This document shows positions 28,735 to 35,903 of a stretch of DNA of 64,000 bases, piece after piece; position 1 is the first letter of the stretch; each line of letters begins with the position of its first letter. Made by a program: the position numbers and the translations under genes. The notes under the pieces are model-generated. The model was given only the letters and a program-made list of their open reading frames with translations. It made no database searches and was not told the DNA's origin. Where the stretch lies: positions 1 to 64,000 of the forward strand of contig JAKLEZ010000018.1 in NCBI GenBank assembly GCA_022711465.1, read 5' to 3'. Source of the DNA: Planctomycetota bacterium (GTDB lineage: Bacteria; Planctomycetota; Phycisphaerae; UBA1845; PWPN01).

Positions 28735-29823
28735 TTGGTACGAGGTCTCATCATCGGCTTGGTTCTGGCGGCTATCGCCTGGGTGGGGTATACACAATAC
28801 GCCGCCTCGCGGACGCAGAGTGCCCAGACCCGGCCGGCGGAAGCAGCCGTCGAGTGGCCGAGCGACGATCCGGATGTGCTCTTCAGCGCCCCGGGCGTGA
28901 CCGAGCCGGCTTCGCGGGCCATCCAGGTGTTTAGCGAGCTTCCGGGCACCATCGGTAAGATCGACGTTGAGCCGGGAGATTCTATCAGGACTGGACAGCT
29001 CCTCTTCGAGCTCGTGAACGACTCCCAGATGGCCGAGGTCACCCGGGCCGAGGCCCAGGTGGCTCGGGCAAAGGCTGATCTGGCCAAGCTGGAGAGCTGG
29101 GACCGCCCCGAAGATCGGAAGATGGCCAAGGCTCAATGGGATGAGGCCAAGGCCCTGCTCCAGCGGGCGGAGTTTGAACTGCGGCGGCTCGAGTCACTTC
29201 AGAGTGGCTCGGCCGTCTCTGACAAGGAACTCAACGACACGCGTAACGACGTGGCCGCCGCCCGGGCCCGGGCCGAGGCCGCGCAGGCTCGCTACGAGCG
29301 GTCGACTGCCGGTCCCCGGCCCGAGGAGATCGCCGTCGCCCGGGCCGCCGTCGTCGAAGCCGAGGCCCAACTCAACGTCGCCCGAACCCAACTGGAGAAG
29401 ACACGGATCCGCAGTCCCATCGACGGCATGGTGATCTACCGGTTTCGCGAGCCCGGTGAGTCGGTCTTCCCGAACGTGCCCGCCCCGATCATCTCGATCG
29501 GCAACCGCGACACACTGCACATCCGGGCTGACGTGGATGAGATGGATCTGTCGAAGGTCAGGAAGGGCCAGCGGGTCTTCGCCACGTGTGACGCGTTCGG
29601 CACGCGACGGTTCAGGGGCATGGTGGTCCAGATCGCCCAGACCCTGGGCCGCAAGAACTTCCGGACGGATCGGCCCACAGAACAAGCCGACACGAAGATT
29701 CTGGAAGTGGTCATCGCCCTGGACGACGGCCGGGACCTGCCCTTAGAGTTGCAGATGTCGGTGTGGTTTCTTCGCGATCGGACGGCCACGCTGCCGGCCC
29801 CCGGCAGGGCATCGGCGCAGTGA
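28735..29823 (+). CDS. DevB/HlyD-type periplasmic adaptor (membrane fusion) protein
   Basis: A 362-aa protein from a TTG start at 28735, supported by AGGAG 7 bases upstream. An N-terminal anchor helix (LIIGLVLAAIAWVGYTQYA) is followed by a biotinyl-lipoyl-like half (GTIGKIDVEPGDSIRTGQLL) and a long coiled-coil hairpin (about residues 100-215, rich in Ala, Glu and Arg). The second half-motif is KTRIRSPIDGMVIYRFREPG, then a beta-barrel domain (LHIRADVDEMDLSKVRKGQR). This layout matches DevB and HlyD adaptors that link an inner-membrane ABC exporter to an outer-membrane channel. With the two preceding genes it forms a complete DevBCA-type set; no TolC homologue is in the window. Confidence 0.9.
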   Translation: MVRGLIIGLVLAAIAWVGYTQYAASRTQSAQTRPAEAAVEWPSDDPDVLFSAPGVTEPASRAIQVFSELPGTIGKIDVEPGDSIRTGQLLFELVNDSQMAEVTRAEAQVARAKADLAKLESWDRPEDRKMAKAQWDEAKALLQRAEFELRRLESLQSGSAVSDKELNDTRNDVAAARARAEAAQARYERSTAGPRPEEIAVARAAVVEAEAQLNVARTQLEKTRIRSPIDGMVIYRFREPGESVFPNVPAPIISIGNRDTLHIRADVDEMDLSKVRKGQRVFATCDAFGTRRFRGMVVQIAQTLGRKNFRTDRPTEQADTKILEVVIALDDGRDLPLELQMSVWFLRDRTATLPAPGRASAQ

Positions 29824-29854
29824 AACGGCGAGAGGGTACGAGTGAGGTGGGACG

Positions 29855-30082
29855 ATGAACGAGGAACAGGAAGACGTCTTCAAGCATTATAAGGTCGTGG
29901 TCAACCACGAGGAACAGTACTCCATCTGGCCGGCCGAGCGGGAGAACGCTCTCGGCTGGCGGGACGTGGGCAAGGAAGGCACGAAAGAGGAGTGCCTGGC
30001 TTACATCAAGGAGGTCTGGACGGACATGCGGCCGCTGAGCCTTCGCAAGCAAATGGACCAGGCCGCGAAGGACAAGCCCTAA
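29855..30082 (+). CDS. mbtH: MbtH-like NRPS accessory protein
   Basis: A 75-aa protein with a strong ribosome binding site (GAGGTGGG, 3 bases before ATG 29855). It follows the MbtH consensus: HYKVVVNHEEQYSIWP, then GWRDVGKEGTKEECLAYI and EVWTDMRPLSLR, with the Trp residues that contact NRPS adenylation domains in known structures. MbtH proteins bind and activate adenylation domains of nonribosomal peptide synthetases and have no known role apart from them. No adenylation domain is in the window; a thioesterase C-terminus lies about 210 bp downstream on the same strand. It is 31 bp after the exporter adaptor, so exporter and MbtH are probably cotranscribed. Confidence 0.95.
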   Translation: MNEEQEDVFKHYKVVVNHEEQYSIWPAERENALGWRDVGKEGTKEECLAYIKEVWTDMRPLSLRKQMDQAAKDKP

Positions 30083-30290
30083 GGTGCGTTCGCAACCGCC
30101 TTCGGTATGGCCCCCGTGCTGATGCCCTGGCTCGCCTGCCCCGCCCTCGCCCCCATGTCAGAATGTGCGTGTTCTCTGTGCCCTATTCGGGTGGTGTCGC
30201 GTCCATGTTCGGCAACAGGCCGTCACGTTTGCCGGACTCCATCGAGGTCTGTTTCACTGCGAGACCAGTCGGATTCCACCCCAGGTCGGC

Positions 30291-30567
30291 ATGGACAAGA
30301 CGGACCGCTGTCTGCGGGTGCTGAATGCCAACCTGCAGGCGTTTCATCGTGATCGGTTCGCCGAATACACGGCTCCGGTCGCGTTCTTCCGTTCAGCCGG
30401 AACCGGGGATGACAGGGGTGATCCTCTGGTCGACTGGCGGCGGCTCCGTCGCGGAGGTCTGCGGGTCCATCGCGTACCCGGCTCCCACCGCACGATGCTC
30501 AGCGATCCCTGTGTTGAAGCAGTGAGGGACCTGTTGGACCTGCGTCCGCAACAGTGTGCAAACGCCG
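30291..30567 (+). pseudogene. C-terminal remnant of an NRPS-type thioesterase domain
   Basis: In one open frame the sequence reads LRVLNANLQAFHRDRFAEY, PVAFFRSAG, DPLVDWRRL, GGLRVHRVPGSHRTML, then DPCVEAVRDLLD. This is the order of the last strand-helix units of type I thioesterase domains that end NRPS and PKS proteins. The catalytic His is kept (His codon near 30486), but the GxSxG nucleophile and everything upstream are missing. The frame has no real stop before it runs antisense into the phosphopantetheinyl transferase gene. I read it as the tail of a deleted synthetase; an assembly collapse of repetitive NRPS modules is the alternative. Bases 30083-30290, between mbtH and this remnant, show nothing recognisable. 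Confidence 0.6.
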
Positions 30568-31317
30568 TCATGCGTCAGGGAAGGTCCACTCGCGCACGTC
30601 GACGTCGCCTCCGCTTCCTTCGATGGCCAGGGCGGCTTGGTATCCGCCGTCGATCGGGAGGCTCCGGACGCTCCAGGTGCGGCCGGACGCCGGAACGTGG
30701 ACGGTGAACCAGCGACTGGCCGCCGCCGATTCGGCGTCGACCACGATTCGCTTCAGATTGGCCGAGAGGCCCACGCCCATCGCCTTGATGATCGCTTCCT
30801 TGCAGGTCCAGAATCGGAGGAAGGCGGCCAGGCGTTCAGGTCCTTTGCGGCTCCGCAGGAAGCTGAGTTCCTCCGGCGCGAGAATGGACGTGGTGATGCT
30901 ATCCAGTTCCGGGATTTCGCGAACGCGTTCGATGTCCACGCCGATGGGCTGATGCAGCGTGACCGCGGCCAGGGCGATATCCTGGGAGTCGCTCAGGTTG
31001 AACTCCAGGCCGGGGGCGGCGCCGCGGTTCACGAGCGTCGGCTTGCCCTGCACGCCGAGGCGGAAGGAGAGCTGTTCGGCCGGGATGCCGGTATAGCCGG
31101 CCAGGACGGCTCGCAGCCCGGCGTGGGCGACGATGAACTTGTGGCGAAGGGTCTCGAAGTGGTACCGGCCGGCGCGCTCCAGTTCCATCTCGTTCAACGA
31201 GCGGGTCAGGGACTCCACCCGAGTGGGCGGGACGGTCAGAGGCCACCGCCAGATATGGATGCTCCCTTTCGCCAATACCGAGGTCGACGTTCCAGGTGTC
31301 TGTGCAGGCTCGTCCAT
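30568..31317 (-). CDS. Sfp-type 4'-phosphopantetheinyl transferase
   Basis: A 249-aa enzyme from ATG 31317; GGAGG lies 13 bases upstream, and the longer frame overlaps the permease gene. It has the paired motifs of Sfp-like transferases: LEFNLSDSQDIALAAV, then GVDIERVREI (acidic Mg ligands at residues 128 and 130) and FWTCKEAIIKAMGVGL (residues 169-184). It moves phosphopantetheine from CoA to carrier-protein serines of NRPS, PKS or fatty-acid synthases. It lies 17 bp after the permease stop and is the last gene of the nikR operon. It converges on the thioesterase remnant with no gap, which supports the view that a synthetase once stood here. Confidence 0.92.
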   Translation of the reverse strand: MDEPAQTPGTSTSVLAKGSIHIWRWPLTVPPTRVESLTRSLNEMELERAGRYHFETLRHKFIVAHAGLRAVLAGYTGIPAEQLSFRLGVQGKPTLVNRGAAPGLEFNLSDSQDIALAAVTLHQPIGVDIERVREIPELDSITTSILAPEELSFLRSRKGPERLAAFLRFWTCKEAIIKAMGVGLSANLKRIVVDAESAAASRWFTVHVPASGRTWSVRSLPIDGGYQAALAIEGSGGDVDVREWTFPDA

Positions 31318-31334
31318 CGCTTGCGTACCGCCTC

Positions 31335-32447
31335 CTATCGCCCGGATTCGGCGCGGGCGCCGCCAACTGGGGGTTTGCCTGTCTTGCCGCCGACGGACAC
31401 CGCGTCCAAGTGGCCGGCCAGTAGCTCGGCCAGGGGTTGCGTGGCGGGAATTCGCTCGAAGATGATCCGGATGACCGCCGCGATGGGCGTGGCCAGGAAC
31501 GCGCCGACCATACCCCAAATCATGCCGAAGAAGATCAGGGACATGAGGACCGCAACCGGATGCAGATTCAGGGCGCTTCCCTGCAGCTTGGGCTGGATGA
31601 TGCTGCCGAGCAGGACCTGAATCGCGGCCGGGATGGCCAGGGCCAGCACTTTGGCGGTCGGTGACAGTTCCGGACTTAGCAGGACCACGGGAAGAGGCAG
31701 AATCGTGGCAACGACCGAGCCGATGTTGGGGATGAAATTGAGCAGGAAGGCGAGGAAACCGAAGACGCTGGCGAAAGGTACACGCAGGATGGCGAGGACC
31801 GCGACGATCAGCACCCCGGTTAGAACGGACATGAGCACGGTCCGACTGATGTATCGCTTCACCCGGTTCTCGATCTCCGCGAGAAGTCCATCCTGGTTTT
31901 TGCTGGCGCTGGTGCGGCCCAGCAGAATGAACATCATGAAGATCAGGACGATGGCCCCGTTGGAGATCAGGGCGGTGGTCTCGGCCAGCACGGCCGAGAC
32001 GAATCTGACGCTGGCGTTCTCCGGCACCCGGATGATCGGACCGGTCTGCGGGTCCACCCTGATGCCGAGTCGATCCAGCGGGACGAGCTGAGCGAGATCC
32101 TCCGTGAGCCGGTTGAACTGCGCCTGGTAAACCGGAAGGCTGTCAGACATGGCCCCGACCGCCGCCGCCACAAGGAACGCGATGGCTACCAGACCGGCCA
32201 TGCCGAGCAAACCCGTGACCGCCAGGGCTACCGTAGGCGGAAACCGCAGCAAGCGGGTCTGAAAATCGATCACCGGACTAAGGCAATAGGTGAAGAAGAC
32301 GGCCAGCACGAAAGGTACCAGCACCGGCTTGAGCGCATAGAGGGCGAAGCCCGATGCGATGAGGGTCAACACCAGCAGACAGAAAGTCTGGACCGGCCGG
32401 TCGGCTCGGGCCTCGTCGGTCTCTTTCATCCCCTGGTTTTTCTTCAT
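31335..32447 (-). CDS. AI-2E family transporter (PerM-like permease)
   Basis: A 370-aa membrane protein. I start at ATG 32447, whose ATGA overlaps the nikR stop; the open frame upstream lies entirely inside nikR. It has an N-terminal helix pair (TFCLLVLTLIASGFALYAL; LVPFVLAVFFTYCLSPVI), a soluble middle, and C-terminal helices including FGFLAFLLNFIPNIGSVVAT and the family motif LLGSIIQPKLQGSALNLHP. AI-2E/PerM proteins have been tied to quorum-signal export, ion flux or stress, so the substrate cannot be predicted. Coupling to nikR and a phosphopantetheinyl transferase is an odd combination. Confidence 0.9.
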   Translation of the reverse strand: MKKNQGMKETDEARADRPVQTFCLLVLTLIASGFALYALKPVLVPFVLAVFFTYCLSPVIDFQTRLLRFPPTVALAVTGLLGMAGLVAIAFLVAAAVGAMSDSLPVYQAQFNRLTEDLAQLVPLDRLGIRVDPQTGPIIRVPENASVRFVSAVLAETTALISNGAIVLIFMMFILLGRTSASKNQDGLLAEIENRVKRYISRTVLMSVLTGVLIVAVLAILRVPFASVFGFLAFLLNFIPNIGSVVATILPLPVVLLSPELSPTAKVLALAIPAAIQVLLGSIIQPKLQGSALNLHPVAVLMSLIFFGMIWGMVGAFLATPIAAVIRIIFERIPATQPLAELLAGHLDAVSVGGKTGKPPVGGARAESGR

Positions 32448-32860
32448 GCGAGTGAATGCCCCGTACTGGTCATGGTCAGGCCCGCGTGCAGTACACCCTT
32501 CTGTTGGCGCAGCGAGTCGGCTAATTCCTGAATGTGCCTGGCCTTGGAGCGCATCAGGATCATCTCGGCGCACAGGTCGTGTGAGAGATGCACGTGAGTC
32601 GTCGCCAGGACCGTGGTGTGATGCTCGTGCTGGAGGTCGGTCAGCTTCTCGGTCAGGTTGTGGCGGTGGTGATCGTAGACCAGCGTCACGGTGCCGACGA
32701 CCTCGGCATTGGCATCCCACTCGCGCTCCACGAGCTGCTGGCGAATCAGGTCGCGCACGAACTCGGAGCGGTTGGTGTACCCTGAGCGCTTGACCATCTT
32801 CTCCAATCGCTCGTAGAGCGGTTTCTGGATGGAGAGACTCAGTCTGACAAGATCGGGCAT
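32444..32860 (-). CDS. nikR: Nickel-responsive regulator NikR
   Basis: A 138-aa repressor from ATG 32860, with AGGAGA 6 bases upstream. The N-terminal ribbon-helix-helix (VRLSLSIQKPLYERLEKMV) is followed by the ACT-like nickel-binding domain. The four expected nickel ligands are present with NikR spacing: His78 in LQHEHH, His89 and His91 in TTHVHLSHD, and Cys97. NikR represses nickel uptake and handling genes. The stop overlaps the permease start as ATGA. No nickel transporter, hydrogenase or urease gene is in the window, and I see no clear GTATGA/TCATAC dyad upstream. Confidence 0.95.
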   Translation of the reverse strand: MPDLVRLSLSIQKPLYERLEKMVKRSGYTNRSEFVRDLIRQQLVEREWDANAEVVGTVTLVYDHHRHNLTEKLTDLQHEHHTTVLATTHVHLSHDLCAEMILMRSKARHIQELADSLRQQKGVLHAGLTMTSTGHSLA

Positions 32861-32938
32861 GGCGGTTCTCCTGCCCATACTATGCAGCCGGAGCGACCGC
32901 TTGTCGAGGTGTGAGTGGAGCTCCCGAGCGGCTGGTTC

Positions 32939-33901
32939 CTATCGCCGCCGGGGTCGGGGGGTGATCAGCCACAGGCCGAGCAGGACGGCGGACAGGGAAG
33001 CCGGACCGACGCCGGCGCCACAGAATGCGGTGGTCCCGGTCGGCGTCGTGGTGGGGCTCCCCCCCGATGGCTGATCGGACGCGTCACCCGGGGTGGTCCC
33101 TTCGTCGCCCGGCGTGGTGTCGCCATCGCCGGGGGGCATGTCGCCGTCGCCCGGCGTCGCGCTGCCGCCGCCCGGGGTGGTCGAGCCGTCGTCAGGCGTC
33201 GTTTCTCCGCCATCCGGGGTGGTCTCACCATCGCCGGGAGTGGTTCCACCGTCGTCCGGGGTGTCGTTCCCGTCACCCGGCGTTGTTCCACCCTCGCCGG
33301 GGAGTGTTCCGCCGCTGTCGTCAGCGGAGACCTGAAGGGTGAATATGCCCTCCGTTCCGACCGCGATCTTTCCGCTGAGAAGCTCGGTTGGGCCTGAATC
33401 GCTGATCCAGAGCGGCAATTCATCATCCTCGGTCAGGGTGAATATGTAGGAGGCTCCAGCTGGCAGAGCCCCGATCGAGCGCAGGTGGTAAGTCAGCACC
33501 ACCGACGGAAAGAGCTCCGGTTCATAGCTGCCCGCCTCCAGTCGAAAGAAAGTGATTCTCGGGTGGTCGGAGAGCGGTGTCCCATCGTTGGCGGGTGGCG
33601 TAATGGGAACGAAGCTGAGGTCGGTCTCGGTAAATGGAGAGCCGTTGGATACCGTGGGCTCGGCGTAGACGAAAGCGGCGGGCGAGGAACAATCGAGGGC
33701 GAACTCCGCGGCAACCAATCCGACACTGGTGCTCATTTTGAGATCCAGCTGAAGGTCCACCGGGCCCGGAGCCACGGTCATGCTGCTCTGGCCGTTGCTC
33801 AGAATCTGGATGCTGACCTGGCCCGAATCCTGGGCGAGCAGCGAAGGGGAAAACACCGACAGGATGGCAGCGACCGCCAACAATCGTACGATGAACATCA
33901 T
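32939..33901 (-). CDS. Exported protein with TPGDG repeats and CGAG/Arg-rich C-terminal tail
   Basis: A 320-aa protein. ATG 33901 is chosen because it has GGGAGA about 8 bases upstream and begins a signal peptide (MMFIVRLLAVAAILSVF, cleavage near LLAQ). Residues about 25-200 form a beta-rich domain resembling cohesin-like or PEP-CTERM-type exported domains (VDLQLDLKMSTSVGLVAAEF). A linker of Thr-Pro-Gly-Asp repeats (about residues 200-285) follows. The protein ends with FCGAGVGPASLSAVLLGLW and then an Arg-rich RPRRR. This three-part tail (small motif with Cys-Gly, hydrophobic helix, basic end) looks like a C-terminal sorting signal. It is upstream of nikR on the same strand with a 78-bp gap. 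Confidence 0.7.
   Translation of the reverse strand: MMFIVRLLAVAAILSVFSPSLLAQDSGQVSIQILSNGQSSMTVAPGPVDLQLDLKMSTSVGLVAAEFALDCSSPAAFVYAEPTVSNGSPFTETDLSFVPITPPANDGTPLSDHPRITFFRLEAGSYEPELFPSVVLTYHLRSIGALPAGASYIFTLTEDDELPLWISDSGPTELLSGKIAVGTEGIFTLQVSADDSGGTLPGEGGTTPGDGNDTPDDGGTTPGDGETTPDGGETTPDDGSTTPGGGSATPGDGDMPPGDGDTTPGDEGTTPGDASDQPSGGSPTTTPTGTTAFCGAGVGPASLSAVLLGLWLITPRPRRR
33081..33310 (-). repeat. Tandem repeats coding for (T/S)TPGDGx units
   Basis: About 230 bp of imperfect 15- to 18-base repeats, built from CCGGGGTGGT and CCGGCGTGGT-like units on the plus strand. They encode the Thr-Pro-Gly-Asp-Gly linker of the exported protein. Such repeats can change in copy number and are prone to assembly collapse. 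Confidence 0.75.
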
Positions 33902-34093
33902 CCAAGGTCTCCCGCAAGGAGCAGGCATCATCCTCCGGTCAGTCCAATGATCGGCTCAAAACCGCCCCCGGTGGACCTGAAACCGGATATCGGACGCTGT
34001 TTTGCGGCCGCGGCGGCCCACAGAACCCCTGAGACCGCAATTCAGAGCACCGAACGACTTGCCTGGAGAGGCGAACCGGCCAACAATGTCCAG

Positions 34094-34378
34094 ATGCTTG
34101 CGAGCGTGGGAGAGACTATCGCTGTGTTTCTACTGGTTGGAGGCGCTGGAGCCTATCTTGCCCTGGCCCTGCGTCGCCGGTTGAAGGGGCATCAGGGCGG
34201 GCTCGGGTGTTGCGGCCGGGGTCTGTGCGGCGCCCGCGACCGGCGGCCCGATGACCTGGCCGGATCCGGGGCGCTGCCGATTGTCCCTCGAGAGCATCTG
34301 GTCGCCAGGGCTGCTCGGTTAGCCAACAGCCGAACGGCGTGGACCTCGTCAGCATCCGATGTGGCCAAGCCGTCATGA
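34094..34378 (+). CDS. Small Cys-rich membrane protein, FeoB-associated-like
   Basis: A 94-aa protein (GTG 34106 is an alternative start). It begins with a short n-region and one helix, ETIAVFLLVGGAGAYLALAL, then RRRLKGHQGG and a Cys/Gly cluster GLGCCGRGLCG. That order (one helix, basic patch, Gly/Cys cluster) is that of the FeoB-associated Cys-rich membrane proteins, though this one has a longer tail. Its TGA overlaps the ATG of the next gene as ATGA, which argues that it is really translated. No feoA or feoB lies nearby, so an iron role is only a guess. Confidence 0.5.
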   Translation: MLASVGETIAVFLLVGGAGAYLALALRRRLKGHQGGLGCCGRGLCGARDRRPDDLAGSGALPIVPREHLVARAARLANSRTAWTSSASDVAKPS

Positions 34379-35547
34379 CCGTCACGAGAGACAGCCCTTG
34401 GGCGGAGCAACTCGCGGATCTGGTGGGGCGCGGTCTGCATCGGTCGCTGCGAACCGTCGAATCTGCCCCGGGTCGCCATCTGACCGCCGACGGCCGGCGC
34501 CTGATCTGCTTCTCAAGTAACAACTACCTGGGCTTGGCCGCCCATCCCGCCGTCGCCTTGGCGGCCAAGGCGGCGATCGAGCGATGGGGGTGGGGGAGCG
34601 GCGCGTCGGCGTTGATCTCCGGGTACACCGCCGCCCATGCCGAACTGGCAGACCGCCTGGCAGCCTTCGAATCGGCGGAAGCTTCCCTGGTTTGTTCGAC
34701 TGGCTACCAGGCCAATCTCGCGGCGATTCGGGGACTAGCCGGACCGGGCGATGTGATACTCCTGGACAAGCTCGATCATGCCAGCATCATCGACGGGGCG
34801 CGCGGCAGCGGGGCGGTCGTCAGGGTCTGTCCTCACCGTGATTACGCCAAGCTTCGGAGACTCCTCGAGCGAGGTGGAGCGTTTCGCAGGCGGATTATCG
34901 TAACCGACTCCGTGTTCAGCATGGATGGCGACTTGGCGGATCTGCCTCGACTGGTCGAATTGAAGCGGCGCTACGAGGCGATCCTGTGTGTTGACGAGGC
35001 CCACGCGACCGGTGTGCTCGGCCTGGGGGGAAGGGGAGCGGCCGAACTGATGAACGTTGCAGGCCAAGTGGACGTCACCGTCGGCACGCTGAGCAAGGCA
35101 TTGGGCGGCGTCGGTGGATTCGTGGCCGGCTCGCGGCTCATGATCGATTGGCTGGTGAACACGGCCCGTGCGTTCATCTATACGACGGCGTTACCACCGG
35201 CGGCGTGTGCGGCGGCCGGCGCGGCGCTCGAGTTGGTGCGCTGCGAGCCTTGGCGAAGGGTCAAAGTGCTGGATCTGGCGGAACGAATGCGGAGCGCACT
35301 GGCATCTCGGGGCTGGGATACCGGCCCATCGTGCACCCAGATCGTGCCGGTGATCGTCGGTTCTTCCGAACGGGCGCTCCGACTGTCAGGAGCCTTGGAA
35401 CGCGAGGGCATCCTCGTTCCCGCGATTCGCCCACCCACTGTTCCGGGGGGGGGGGCCCGGCTGCGGATCAGCCTGTCGGCGGAGCATGAACCGGAGGACG
35501 TCGCCGCGCTCGTGCAGGCCCTCGAGCGTCATCGGGACGGGTGTTGA
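34375..35547 (+). CDS. bioF: 8-amino-7-oxononanoate synthase-like alpha-oxoamine synthase
   Basis: A 390-aa PLP enzyme. ATG 34375 overlaps the stop of the preceding small gene. Family landmarks: CFSSNNYLGLAAHP, WGWGSGASALISGYTAAH, VCSTGYQANLA, TDSVFSMDGDLADL, CVDEAHATGVLG and the PLP Lys241 in TVGTLSKALGG. The end PPTVPGGGARLRISLSAEH matches BioF, which condenses pimeloyl-ACP with alanine in biotin synthesis. Related members (KBL, or enzymes in prodiginine-type and lipid pathways) cannot be excluded. No other biotin genes are in the window. Codons for the three Gly at this last motif form part of an 11-base G run. Confidence 0.9.
   Translation: MTVTRDSPWAEQLADLVGRGLHRSLRTVESAPGRHLTADGRRLICFSSNNYLGLAAHPAVALAAKAAIERWGWGSGASALISGYTAAHAELADRLAAFESAEASLVCSTGYQANLAAIRGLAGPGDVILLDKLDHASIIDGARGSGAVVRVCPHRDYAKLRRLLERGGAFRRRIIVTDSVFSMDGDLADLPRLVELKRRYEAILCVDEAHATGVLGLGGRGAAELMNVAGQVDVTVGTLSKALGGVGGFVAGSRLMIDWLVNTARAFIYTTALPPAACAAAGAALELVRCEPWRRVKVLDLAERMRSALASRGWDTGPSCTQIVPVIVGSSERALRLSGALEREGILVPAIRPPTVPGGGARLRISLSAEHEPEDVAALVQALERHRDGC
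35445..35455 (+). repeat. Run of 11 G inside bioF
   Basis: Eleven consecutive G encode part of VPGGGAR near the C-terminus. The reading frame continues correctly into conserved sequence, so this length is the functional one. A one-base slip would remove the last 30 or so residues. Confidence 0.9.
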
Positions 35548-35757
35548 ATGGGCCGGTGCGGGCCAACCACCCCAGAGCCGGGGGGGCACGGCCAAGGCCA
35601 CGCAGTGACCGGCCGCACCGAATATCGCCGCGGGGCGGAGCCGCCGCAGGGTAAAGGCCGAAGCTTGGAGTCCGAAGCGTCTGGCGACCTGGTGTTGCTG
35701 GCGAGCCCGCGCCATGTCGATGCGGCCGAACCACCGGCTCCCCGGCTCCAGCCGCGC

Positions 35758-35786
35758 TTGACGACGACCGTCGATGCCGGTAACTT
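35758..35786 (+). promoter_or_regulatory. Candidate promoter of tRNA-Glu
   Basis: TTGACG at 35758-35763 and TAACTT at 35781-35786 are 17 bases apart. Transcription would begin about 40 bases before the tRNA. The rest of the 283-bp gap from 35548 holds nothing I recognise. Confidence 0.45.
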
Positions 35787-35830
35787 GGCGAGATTGTGTC
35801 GGAGGCCGAACCAGACCGGCACGGTACGAG

Positions 35831-35903
35831 GCCCCCATCGTCTAGCGGCCTAGGATATCAGGTTCTCATCCTGAAGACACGGGTTCGAGTCCCGTTGGGG
35901 GTA
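35831..35903 (+). tRNA. tRNA-Glu (anticodon CTC)
   Basis: A 73-base cloverleaf. The acceptor stem GCCCCCA pairs with TGGGGGT (one G-T pair). The D arm contains TCTAGCGGCCTAGGA as in other glutamate tRNAs. The anticodon stem TCAGG/CCTGA encloses loop TTCTCAT (anticodon CTC), and the T arm ACGGG/CCCGT encloses TTCGAGT. The discriminator base is A and no CCA is encoded. A terminator follows about 45 bases later. Confidence 0.96.

Noticed and set aside
33485..34093. 5' part of a 297-codon plus ORF ending at 34378
   Set aside because: This part is antisense to the repeat-rich exported gene. Only the segment from 34094 on looks like a protein and is reported as its own gene.
35548..35830. 101-aa and 150-aa ORFs between bioF and tRNA-Glu
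   Set aside because: Arg/Pro/Gly-rich in all frames with no motif or ribosome binding site; the stretch is better explained as the tRNA promoter region.
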